Shown here one piece after another: positions 1 to 10,460 of a stretch of 64,000 nucleotides of DNA. The notes below the pieces were generated by a model, which saw only the letters and a program-made list of their open reading frames with translations, ran no database searches and was not told the DNA's origin. The DNA is from Dioscorea cayenensis subsp. rotundata (Eukaryota; Streptophyta; Magnoliopsida; Dioscoreales; Dioscoreaceae): contig NC_052479.1 in the NCBI RefSeq assembly GCF_009730915.1, positions 28,397,610-28,461,609 of the forward strand, given 5' to 3'. The position numbers and the translations under genes are program-made. Each line of letters opens with the position of its first letter. The first letter of the stretch is position 1.

Positions 1-326
1 GATCAATGCCAAGAGTAAAAAAAGTGACAACTAAAACTCCTAATGAGAGAGAAAATGCTCAATTTCACAAATCTCAAAATTAAGGAGTTCTGAAGACTCC
101 TAGTTGTCTCAAACAAACCTTGCCTGGAACCTTTTATTGTTGTTTCTTCTTACACCTTTTCCAATGGTTTAAATCTTGTATTGGTTTAATTGAGGGTTTG
201 GGTAGTGGCGTTACGGTTTGGAAGTCTTCGACTTATTAATACTAATCTAAATAAATATTTTGACAATAAAAATTTAATTTCTTAATCACTGAAAGTTTTT
301 TCCCCTTACGTTAGCAATCTCAAAAT

Positions 327-366
<40 letters not shown>

Positions 367-988
367 CAAATCTTGTAAAAAGAGGTTCTTGAGGTTTACC
401 TTTGGATTTGGTCAAAATCTTGGGGTAACCCCACATCCAAACATAGCTAAGTAGTTTTAATATAGACCATTGCTTAATGTGGATCAGGTTATTTTAAGGA
501 GATTGCTTACTGAATGCATAGTTATAGAAATCTATGCCATTTTTAACTATGTTATAACCACATTTTTTTTAAAAAGTAATAAATGTCAGATCTGAAAACT
601 AGATGTTGCAATGTTGGAGTCCAAGATAGGCAAGTTTTTAACTTGTTTAGAATTCTGTTAAGTGCTAAATTAAGAGTGCATGTCCAATAGCTTGTTTATG
701 TAAGTTAATTGTTGGTTGGACATTCTATTAACTTTTGGGTGCTTGGCTTGATGCCTCTGTTAAACTTTTTAAACTATGAGTTTACCTTCTGTTGACTTGT
801 GAACAAGTTTCCTTTTTTTTCTTGTTTGTGTATCTGCTGATAATTTTTTTAGACTATCATTGCTTGGCTTGGTTTGGTTTTTCACCTTCTTAGTAGTCCA
901 TACATTACTGCTTTATTTCTTTCTCCAAGAAAGTACACATTTTTAGACTCGAAAGTATCTTCAGCTTGTAATTTCCATCTATGCGCAG
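1..988. other. No recognised gene; probably intron of the gene ending at 1,468
   Basis: AT-rich non-coding sequence. I see no exon that can be supported. It includes an (AT)n tract at about 338-363. Because an exon-like block with a good 3' splice site (ATGCGCAG) starts at 989, this stretch may be intron or upstream sequence of the gene whose end lies at 1,468. Confidence 0.4.
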
Positions 989-1468
989 CTTCGTTTCATG
1001 AGACATCACTCAGGTGACATAAATGTTGTCCAGAATCGCCCAAGAAGACGTGAAAAAGTTCCACGGCAGCACTTGTATGGCTCTCATTTATCTTATCTGC
1101 TTGTTATCGAAACTTTTCCCTGTTTCAATTATCTTTTTGCTTGTATTGATCCTCAATTACATATTTCAGCCAGAATAACATTTTTTTGTTTTTGTTACTT
1201 GTTTTTGTTAAGCTTACTAACAGTACCTGAGGTAGAAGTTGAGAATCACAAGGATGAGAGGGAAGAGAATACAAGTCCCGGCCAATATGAAGATGAAAAC
1301 TCCAATATCGACATCGATGAGGTAAACCTGATCGGCCGTTCAGAGTTCAGATTGGCTGATTGGATACGGAGATGGCTTTCTTGTGCTGGTTTACAGCAGA
1401 ATTACAGAAAAACAAGATCCATACACAACACTCCGTTCTTAAATTCAGACGATGATTTGGAGGATTGA
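989..1468 (+). CDS. 3' end of an unrecognised plant gene (partial)
   Basis: A frame is open from an AG acceptor at 987-988 to a TGA at 1,466-1,468. The last part, about 1,224-1,468, has coding character: an acidic stretch, then EFRLADWIRRWLSC, and the C-terminus SDDDLED. An earlier block reads QNRPRRREKVPRQ. The middle (about 1,075-1,223) is T-rich and hydrophobic and looks like a short intron with a TAACAG acceptor. Splicing from GT at 1,075 breaks the frame, whereas splicing from GT at 1,014 keeps it, so the exact exon structure is unresolved. I do not recognise the family. The 5' part is upstream of any exon I can see. Confidence 0.4.
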   Translation, partial: LRFMRHHSGDINVVQNRPRRREKVPRQHLYGSHLSYLLVIETFPCFNYLFACIDPQLHISARITFFCFCYLFLLSLLTVPEVEVENHKDEREENTSPGQYEDENSNIDIDEVNLIGRSEFRLADWIRRWLSCAGLQQNYRKTRSIHNTPFLNSDDDLED

Positions 1469-1814
1469 ATCAAACACTGAAGAGATGACACAGTCTTAAG
1501 TAAGAGATCTTTTATAGAAAAAAAAAACAAAAACAAAAACAAAGAGCCAGGTTCATGCATGCCCATGGATAAATTCAACAATTTTCTTCGAAGATTTATG
1601 GCTATGTTGCTATTATTGCATTTTGGTTGACCGAACATAATGATCTTCATGAAGTTTGGAATTCTCTTATGTTAGTTAAAGATACGGCATTGTATGAATT
1701 GCATCAGGTTTGGGTTTTATCCCTTCAGATTTACTTAGCATTTCGTAGGTTGATCATGTACAGAAAACACCCTTGAATTGTTTCATTTTGAATGAAGAAA
1801 TCATTTTATATTTG

Positions 1815-1815
<1 letters not shown>

Positions 1816-1871
<56 letters not shown>
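1816..1871. repeat. (TTA)n microsatellite
   Basis: About 18 uninterrupted TTA units just downstream of the gene that ends at 1,468, probably in or just past its 3' UTR. Confidence 0.95.
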
Positions 1872-1872
<1 letters not shown>

Positions 1873-4071
1873 CAATCCATGGTTGTTTAGTGCATGAAGA
1901 ATGAGATGTGTATCTCGTTGGTTTGTAGGAATGCTGAAATTAATTTCCGCTATCAATAAATAAAATATAATTCTTTTAATTTAGGAAAAAAAAACTAATA
2001 TCTCACACTTCTTTCTATCATTACATATTTTATAATTTTATATATATATAGCTTGTTGCATAAATATTATTTTAAAATACCAGAATGACCTATATAATGA
2101 TAAACATGCTGTTAGTCTCAACTGTTACTATATAATGATAGCATGTCGTTTAGTCTCAACTGTTTAGGACCATCTACATAAAATTTTCATTTCTATGTCG
2201 TTTTATGAAAAAATTAAGATGATATATAAAATAATAATCCCTCTAATGTTTTTTACTTGTCCAAGTTTTTCCCCCCTTTTTACTTATCTATTTAGAAAAT
2301 TTATAAAACATTAAATATTATTTTTCAAAATTTACAATTTATATTAAATATACGTACTCCTACAACTTCCAATAAATCACATTCAACTACACATTTTATT
2401 AAATCATATTTTAAATAACAATAATTTTGGAAAAGTTAATATAATTTTTTATAAAATTTAGATTATCAACTAATTTTAATCATTTTTTTAATCTATGTGA
2501 GATAGTAAAAACTGGAGAAAGTAATTAATTTGACTATTACCAATCCAATATATTAATTTTATTTAATATAAAAGTAAATATATAGATAATAATTACAAAA
2601 AGGTGGGACTCCACTTGCATTCAATTAAAAGTAAACAAGCATGGCCTTAATAGCAATGACATGAGATCATTTGTGAGAAGAGAAAGTGCTTGATTTAAGA
2701 TCATTATTTCTTCATAGTATGAGGAGAAAGGTAAACAAACCACTTGAGAGTGCTTTCCATGTTATATAATTATAATATAAGTACTTATATATATATATAT
2801 ATATATAACACTCATGTTTAATTTTTATTCTTGAACACATATCTTATTAACATTTAATTTATATTTATATTTAATTTATTTATTTATTGTTAATCTTCAT
2901 GCTACCATGAAAAATAATGAAAATACTCTTTATTTTGTATTAATTACATAAATCACAATTATTCTAAATTTCTAAATACTTTTTAAAAAACTATTAAAAA
3001 AGTTAAAATATTCTTAAAATTAGTTTTTTTTTGTGAATTTTAAGGAAGGATATATATATATATAATATAAAAGTTTTAATTAAAAATTATAATAAACATG
3101 ATCCTATGAAATAAAAGATAATAAAATAATATTCCATAGAAAGGGAGCGTGAAGGGGAACATTAGAAGTGATGAATGAAACTCAAAGAGCATGTTGGTGA
3201 TAATTGGACATGGATGTCTCTTTGTCCACCACTACTTTTTATTTTTATTTTTATTTTATTATTATTTTTTGGTTGTATAATTCTGCAAAAACATGCAATT
3301 ATCTATATATAATTTTTTTAAAAATTGATATTTATTATTTATTTATATGTTTTTTTTACCTATTATTGTTTTTTATTTACGCATGCCTCACCACCATCAT
3401 ATATAGAAAGAATAGTCGTTTATTTTCCTCCCAATTAGAAGGTCAGGTTCGAAAAAAAAAACCTTAGTTATTGAATGCCAACTATTTTTTTTCCCAGTAC
3501 ATTGATTTTAGGAGATAAACAAAATAATTAATTTGTTTATATTTTTTATATAATTATTAGTTGTTTTTTAATAAATGCGTTTAAACTAATAAAAATGAAT
3601 CATAGAGTATAAAGATAGTTATAATTTTTATGATAGAAAAATTTTGACCATTAAAAATATTTCGTATATAAATAGTTATTTACTTATTTTGACCATTAAA
3701 ATATAAATAAATAATGACACCTTTTACAAGCTTGTATGTCTGACCGAGTCTTTTCCATCATTTTGCAAACACACTAACTTCTTCAAGACATGTCTCATTA
3801 TTTTTTTTTTTAAATCAAACATTTTCAAGCTTATAAACATTAAAATAACATATTATTCCAAAAAGGTCTTTGAAAAGGGTTCCCTACTACCAATCCAAGT
3901 AGTAAAGAAAGGAAGGGTAAAATTAGGGATAAAAGGCCCACGGGTACAAGAAAAGACTAATTTGTCCCCCATTTATGCTATCATATCTTCACTACATCGC
4001 CATTGTCTCCGTTGATGCATGTTTCCTTAATTCTCAACCTCTCTCTTTCTTGCCTCCCTTCCATTAATCCT

Positions 4072-4140
4072 ATATATATATATATGTATGTATGTATATA
4101 TGTGTATGTATGTATGTATGTATGTATGTATAGATAGATA
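4072..4140. repeat. (TATG)n / TATA microsatellite
   Basis: Interrupted run of TATG/TGTA units followed by TAGA units. Confidence 0.9.
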
Positions 4141-4699
4141 TATAATTAGTGATATCTTCTTCATTGGTTTGATAGAAAAGATAGATACTGTAGAACAAGA
4201 TTAATTAATGGAAGTAACATGGATGATGCAACAAAAGAGTACATGCAAAAGAAATGGTTTGTTTGTTGTCTATCATATATATATATATATATATATATAA
4301 GTGGAGAATATATATTAATGCAAGTGCATGCGTGATGCGCATGAGAAAGAGTGTGTTCTCTTCTTCATTCATTAGTAATAGGTTTTTTGGAGACTACAAC
4401 AAGCCAAGCATGACACACCAACTTATAAACTTTATTTCCCTTTCCATCATTCCACTCACCTTCTTCTTCAACACTTTCATTATATATATATATATATATA
4501 TATGTATATGTATATGTATATATATGCATGACCTCCTTCTTAATGTTAGTTATCATGTATGCAGTGACTTTGTTGTCAAAGTAGGGAGATGAAATGAAAG
4601 CTAGCTTTCAGCTCTTGTTAAGCCAAAGAGGTCACATGTAGGCCAAGCTTCAAGATACATTTGTCCCCCACCAAATTAACCACATTCCATTCATTTCTA

Positions 4700-4740
4700 T
4701 CTTCTTCTTCTTCTTCTTCTTCTTCTTCTTCTTCTTCTTT
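4700..4740. repeat. (CTT)n microsatellite
   Basis: About 13 CTT units. The apparent poly-serine frame across it is an artefact of the repeat. Confidence 0.95.
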
Positions 4741-4761
4741 CACTTTGATAAATTCATTAGA

Positions 4762-4763
<2 letters not shown>

Positions 4764-4813
<50 letters not shown>
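4764..4813. repeat. (AT)n microsatellite
   Basis: About 24 AT units, 120 bp upstream of the MIR171 hairpin. Confidence 0.95.
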
Positions 4814-4819
<6 letters not shown>

Positions 4820-4934
4820 ATTAGCATGGTCATCTATATATATGTTTCTCTTCCAAACTCTTGATTAATGAGCATGCATGGATTATTATTATTGTTGTTG
4901 TTGTTAAATATATAGGAAGTTTTGCAAGATGTTT

Positions 4935-5040
4935 TATGAAGAATAAGTGATATTGGTGAGGTTCAATCTAATGATTTGGTTTACCAAATTTATTGTAAAT
5001 CTATCTCAGATTGAGCCGCGCCAATATCACTTCTTCCTTT
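4935..5040 (+). ncRNA. MIR171: MIR171 microRNA precursor
   Basis: The 3' arm contains TTGAGCCGCGCCAATATCAC, the miR171 core, with the 21-nt mature form at 5,011-5,031. The 5' arm at 4,948-4,968 reads TGATATTGGTGAGGTTCAAT plus C and pairs with it as a star strand. I traced the duplex base by base: within the mature strand there is one mismatch (A4959/G5018) and two G:U pairs, and 2-nt 3' overhangs result at both ends. The stem continues below the duplex to about 4,941/5,036 with one mismatch. The loop is about 42 nt. Plant miR171 is known to direct cleavage of SCL6/HAM-type GRAS transcription factor mRNAs. The strand follows from the mature strand lying on the 3' arm. The primary transcript ends are not defined. 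Confidence 0.93.
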
Positions 5041-5691
5041 TTAATGGTATGTTCTCTTATTCATCTACTTTCATTTTGGAATTATTATATATATATATCT
5101 TGCATGTTCTTATAAGTTATGCTTGTTCTTATAATATGCCTACTTTTAATCCATAACATCTTTCATTTATTATGCCTCTTGATTATCAATATTTCATCAT
5201 GTTTAACTTATTTATTAATTAGTTTGTGCATCTATGTTGTCTATTTATGTTTGATAGCTGCATCTATTAATTGATTATATGTTAGCTAATGGAAATTATT
5301 TAGCATAAATTCTTTTTTTAACTTAGATTTAGAGGCATTTTAGTTGATCCTTTAGTTTAAAAAGATTAGATTTTTTTACAAGTATAGATTTTTATTAAAA
5401 AGGGTCTTTCGGATAATTAGAGATTTGTTTGCCACAAAAAAAAATGTTTTTATTTTTAGTTAAAGCAAGCATTAATTCTTAAAGATTCAAACTTTATTCA
5501 AGTACTTAGGTTTTCCAAGCAAAAGATAGTTATAGAACTAGAACTATAGACATACATGAATAGCAAGCATAACAATAACTCCTTAGCTTAATTTGTACAT
5601 ATAACAATTGCATCTCAAGATCAAACAAAGAACAACAATAAGGAACAGAAGCGAACATCATTATCAAGAAGATGTTCTTGCATTTTCTTTA
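5041..5691. other. Intergenic; 3' flank of the minus-strand peptide gene
   Basis: No gene recognised. The right part (about 5,500-5,691) is probably the 3' UTR of the secreted peptide gene. Confidence 0.5.
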
Positions 5692-5962
5692 TCAGTGACC
5701 AAGAACGATAAAAGATCGCTCGAAGGCAACATCATCGCCATCCTCAGGGCTATCGTCGTGGTCCATATTATCATACTGGTCCTCGGTGTCATGAGCATCT
5801 TCGGCGTTCCCCTGGTTTATCAGCAGCGACAGGGATGGCCGGGTCAGTGTCCTGTTGAGCATCGCCACCGGCTGTGGGAGCAGGGGTGTCAGAGCTGACC
5901 TTGCTCGTGAGAAGGACGATGGCTAACAAGGCGACGAGGAGAAGAGCGCGGCCGGAGGCCAT
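5692..5962 (-). CDS. Small secreted acidic peptide, single-base frameshift
   Basis: The ATG at 5,962 starts MASGRALLLVALLAIVLL, a clear signal peptide with likely cleavage after KVSS, followed by a Pro/Ala/Thr-rich stretch (DTPAPTAGGDAQQ). As written, the frame stops at 5,789 with an odd RRRCS end. One base out of frame, from a GGGG run at about 5,809-5,812, reading continues for 38 codons as an acidic tail (AEDAHDTEDQYDNMDHDDSP, ending IVLGH) to a TGA at 5,692. The tail has the GC content of the first part, so the GGGG run is probably one base too long. The composition suggests a small arabinogalactan-type or other secreted cell-wall peptide; I do not recognise the exact family. The in-frame extension upstream to 6,172 is more likely 5' UTR. 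Confidence 0.6.
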
Positions 5963-6482
5963 GGATTGTGGTGGAAGGGAAGGTAGTTTGGTGGTTGGAA
6001 AAAAGGGAGGGAGAGTTTGAAGGTATGTTATAACAAAAAGGACCTTTTTAAGATGTGTTCTTGTGGTTGAGACTTCATTCAGCTTTTGTTGGAAAATGGT
6101 TGGCCTGTGTTCACTATGACCTGGTTTCAAAATGAAAAAGTCATTATCTAAAAAAAGGATAAAAAATTTCATAATAATAATAATAACATTAATATAATAA
6201 TAACAAGATTAACAAACCTAGTAGCACCAAGTAATATGAAATGTACTTCATTAACTTCAATAGGAATGTACTCAATTTACATTGAAGAAAACCAATAGTC
6301 AAGTGCATGCATAATAAAAGCCTGGCTTCAAAAGGAAAAATGTCGAAGAAAAAGCTCATCCATTTTAATGGAGAGGAGAGGAGGGATTGTTCAGATGACA
6401 ATGCTGTGCTCTGTACATCTGCGCTTGCCCCAGTTGTCCGTAAAATGACGACGTAGGCTAAGTAGAATAAGCTTGTGAATTT

Positions 6483-9400
6483 TTAGTAAGGAAGATCGCC
6501 CACGGGAAGATCCCAGTTGTCATCTAAATCATCTTCCTTTTTTGTTGCAGCTTCATCTGATTGTGATTGTGAAGAAGACTGGAATCTTGGGCCTGACCTT
6601 CTGCAATTAATAGAATTAGATCATATGGTTAGTTAACAACTGTTCATTACTATGGAAATTAGGTAGGAGTTGTTAACCGAGGGTTTGTACAAATGTTAAC
6701 AATAGAATTTCTTTTAATCAAATCGGCAAGATGGTTTAATATAGAGATGATACTGAATGGAAAGAATGTGCATAGAGTCATAAATATAATATCAAGTTAT
6801 CAACAAGCAAATAACATCAAGTGCAATGTACACATACGATACATCTATCAGACAAGCATAACAGATATCTACTCTACTGTTGCATTAATGGTGTATTTTC
6901 ACTCAGTTTGAGAACTGTTTTGGCATCAGCTAATGATCTGTCTTTCAAAGTCCACAGAAAAGCTAATCGTTGTAGCACAATTTGCATCTTGTAGAATTCT
7001 GAGCTTTATACTTATACCATTGTCAAAATCCACATAAATTTTTAGATGAATATCATAGTCATAAGCAACTTTAAAATTGAAAAGTCATAAGATGTCTGCA
7101 CATAACTTGGCCCAAGAAACAGCTTTTCTTGTTTGCTCATATGCATTTGGCACATTAAAAATTGACCAGATGAGTGCTTTTATTAGGAGACTAACAAAAA
7201 CAGTTCAGTTATAGTCTATTGACACCATGCAAAAAGGAGACATTTTAGGAACACATGAGGGATATTAGTTCAGTCAAAGTGTTTACATACTCAATTATGA
7301 TGATGATCATGTTTGAGAATATCATATATTCAAAATTCCCTTTCAAACAGTTGTGATAACCAAAACAAGAGAAAGACAAAACAAGAACCTTTGGAAATGT
7401 ACATATCAAATACAATTAGAAAATTTCACAGGTAGAGTCACCTCAAGGACCCCTCTTAAGAAGTGTTGTATCATGCTCACCTTCATTTTATCTCTGTTAG
7501 CCATTATAGATCTCTTAATCAAATTCTACTGAGTCTCCATAGTTATTATTATAAATGTCCAGAAAAATCAGGGAGAATGTTGCTTTAGCAGCACACAATC
7601 AATTGTTTCGTCAACAAGCACGTACGTTTTCATACATGGCTCTAAACCATCTCATGATCATATTTGATGTGCCTTGCTCTGACGCAAAAAATCTTTGAAA
7701 GATTATACAGAAACAAAAGCAAGGCAGACTTGCAATAGCACTATTAGCATCCAATAAATGATAGGGCAGCAAAGTTCCGCTATAAAAGCCATATAGTTTA
7801 GGACAAATGGCAGAGGATACTAAAAGGGTTAAATTAAGTCCCTCAAGTGGTCATAACAATTGTTTAATTTGGCCACCTTAATTTTTTTTTTTTATAATTT
7901 TCGATCATCAAAAGTGCATATGAATTGTTCAATTTAGTCCATCTGTTGGATTAAGTCAGCAATGTGGCAGGAATCCGGTTGGTTGTTGACATGACAGCTA
8001 ATGTGGCATGTCACATGCCACTAAACAATAATTATCATTTTAAAAAAATAATGTATCAGTGTTAACAATTAAAAAAATAGTTATTTAATTGAGCATCTCA
8101 TCAAACATTTACAGCTTTTAAAATAAAACTTTTTAAAGGATACTTCGTTGCCATGACATACGCTATCAAATGAAGCAAATTGAATAATAAGAATTTAGTT
8201 AGAGGACCAAAATGATCGATCAGGTGCACTATAGTGACCAGCAGTGGCTTCAAGCCTTCAACCCTAATAAAAGTTCAGCCAATAAACCACCTGCTTCACT
8301 ATCTGTAGATTAGTATTAAGTGACTTGAACACATGTTCAAATGAATATAACAGTGGTTGAGAAAATTTGATGCAATGATAACAGGAATTTAGATACCAGT
8401 CCATAAAACGAGCATGGCGTTTTAAGTTAAAAATCCTCAAATTACAAGGCTAACCCACTGAAACACTAAATACAAAAAGCAGTTAGCTCACATAAATACT
8501 CAACATTCTGTCTTGGTAGATTTTGTTTGTACTCAATGCACATAATAAAAACTATCAATTTCATCTAACATGTTAAATGAAACATGCAGAATTAAGTCTA
8601 AATGAGTTTGGGAAGCTAATGTTCAAAATAAAATATGACACAAGTAAACCACAAAACTAAAGAGCTTTTTGATTATGCAGTTTAAGTTTACAAATGAAAT
8701 GGGAACCAAAAGCTCAAAACAATACAAACACATGTAATCATGAAACCATATTTAGAAGTTACGAGAAAAAGGTTACCATATATACAATCATTTTTTGACG
8801 CAATCTATTAGTTGTCTTATCTCAAATATTTTCACATATTAATTGTCGAAAAGATTCTCTATGCATCGATAACTAAAAGGATCTAGCAATAAGCATAGCA
8901 CAACCAATTCATTCCACATTTTTTTTCATTCAGAGCATCCCAAACCAACACAAATCAACACCATGATTTTTTAAATATGAGACCTATTTCATTTAGAACA
9001 TAACATATATTTTTAGAAGTTTAGGAGATTAATCCACATTCAATTTATTCTCATCTTGTTCAAATCAAAAAGAAAAAACCAACAAAGAAATATGAAAAAT
9101 GGAACTCATTTACTTCACCCACACAAAGAAATTCCAGAAATCCTATCATTAAATTGTGGAAATTTCAAAGAAAATGGTTAAGAAAAACAAAGGTGACTTT
9201 GATAATTCACACAATAGCCTAAAAATCTACTTCTTGAAGTAACAAAGCAGTTAGTACTCAATCAATTAACATCCTAAACTATAAAAAAAAAAACCCTAAT
9301 TACAAAGCATTGAATCACCCAAATCACACTGTGCACAGAAAACCCTAATTCAACCACAAACTAAAATTCACAAAATTCATCAACTTTGCAGCAAAACAAA

Positions 9401-9818
9401 GTGAAGCAAGTCGAGAAAAGATTAAGAAATCACCTCCTGCGGTTGCGGCGGCTGGCCTCGCGGGCCTTGCGCTTCTTTCCTCTTGAGGGTTCTCATAGAA
9501 CCTGCGTCGCTTGCACTCCTGAATGATCCCGGCCTTGGAAACCTCTCTCCGGAACCTCCTCAGAAGCGCCTCCTCCGACTCATTCTCATCGACGACGATC
9601 TGGACGTTATACCCAGACCGGAAGAAGAGCACGTTGGCATTGGAAAGGGCCGGGTGAGTGACGGCGTCGGGCTCCGGCGAAATGGGGCCGGAAAAGGAGG
9701 CGGAGAGGCGGAGGGAGCGGCGGGGAGGGACGGAGAGGGAGGAAGGGGGGTGAAAGGGAGAGAAAGATGGGAACTTTGGGAAGTGGAGGTGCAGGAGATG
9801 GCATGAAGTGGTGGCCAT
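6483..9818 (-). CDS. RPS21: Plastid 30S ribosomal protein bS21c, nuclear-encoded, two exons
   Basis: Exon 1 is 9,434-9,818, the intron about 2.8 kb and exon 2 6,483-6,600. The N-terminus MATTSCHLLHLHFPKF with a Ser/Pro/Arg-rich stretch is a chloroplast transit peptide. The mature part has the S21 signature: YNVQIVVDENESEEALLRRF, then REVSKAGIIQECKRRRFYEN. Exon 2 gives an acidic C-terminus ending NWDLPVGDLPY. The basic family tail KRKAREASRRNRRR is encoded at the end of exon 1 but one base out of frame, the shift lying in GAGGAAAGAAG at about 9,475. That shifted frame is the one that splices in phase to exon 2 (AG|A AGG), so one A is probably missing from the assembly. bS21 is a small-subunit protein of the plastid ribosome. 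A TATA tract lies about 55 bp upstream of the ATG. Confidence 0.9.
7815..8245. mobile_element. Possible MITE or other small transposon in the RPS21 intron
   Basis: The left end reads TTAAATTAAGTCCCTCAAGT and the right end TTAGAGGACCAAAATGATCG; this composition is typical of dispersed plant intergenic repeats (consecutive 'lacking a gene, ends resembling each other inverted'). Terminal inverted repeats are weak and no target-site duplication was confirmed. Confidence 0.3.
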
Positions 9819-9872
9819 CGGAGAAGCTTGGAAGTGGACTTACTGGAACTCAGCCTTATCCGTAACTGGGGA

Positions 9873-9889
9873 TTATATATATATATATA
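9873..9889 (-). promoter_or_regulatory. TATA tract of RPS21
   Basis: TTTATATATATATATAA on the minus strand, about 55-70 bp upstream of the bS21c start codon, with a short GC-rich 5' UTR between. The position fits a core promoter, but AT tracts are common here. Confidence 0.4.
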
Positions 9890-9892
9890 AAT

Positions 9893-10460
9893 GGATGGAA
9901 GGGAAATGGACGGTCAGGATTAAATTGGGGGAATAAATAAAGATGGAGCTTTATTTTTAATTTTAATTTTAATTTTAATTTTTTTAATGGGGGAAATTAT
10001 GTAAGGGCAGGGGAAAAATTAAGAATGAGAATTTTTTTTTGAATTTTTGAAAATTAAAATATGGGGAAATTTTGGGTAAATTGAAGCCATTGGTGACCTG
10101 GGATTTGGGCTGCTTTGTTGATTCTATTATAAAATTAAAAATATATATTTTTTGGGTTATGTAAATTTATTTATTTATTTATTTATTTAATTTTATCTCT
10201 GTGTTCAACAATCAAAATCAAATGGTTTCAAATTTTTTTTTAGATTAAAACAAACAATCATTATAGGCCATAACTTCACAAAATTTTATTATCTTATTTA
10301 TATATATATATATATATGAGTTGTACTTACAAATTAAAAATTTTAAATTTTAATTTTTAAGTTTAAGAAACATAATTTTATATGCCAAATAGTTTTTCAA
10401 CATATAATTTTCTGAGGGATAACCATTGGTTAGATTTATTTAACATTGGCGCCAAATTCA
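9893..10460. other. AT-rich intergenic DNA
   Basis: No gene recognised. It contains short AT and TTTA repeats. It separates the bS21c promoter from the left end of the MED11 duplication. Confidence 0.6.

Larger units (their letters stand above)
1872..4934. other. AT-rich intergenic DNA with many simple repeats
   Basis: No gene recognised. Open frames here consist of simple repeats (Tyr-Ile runs from TATA tracts, a Ser run from CTT) and are not coding. (AT)n tracts occur at about 2,789-2,807, 4,276-4,299 and 4,482-4,503. The segment just upstream of the MIR171 hairpin (about 4,000-4,900) should hold its promoter, but no single TATA box can be chosen among the AT repeats. Confidence 0.7.

Noticed and set aside
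4661..4864. Open frame with a long serine run and Tyr-Ile run
   Set aside because: It is the translation of the (CTT)n and (AT)n microsatellites and has no coding character.
9483..9806. Plus-strand 107-codon open frame
   Set aside because: It is antisense to exon 1 of bS21c, whose minus-strand reading has clear homology.
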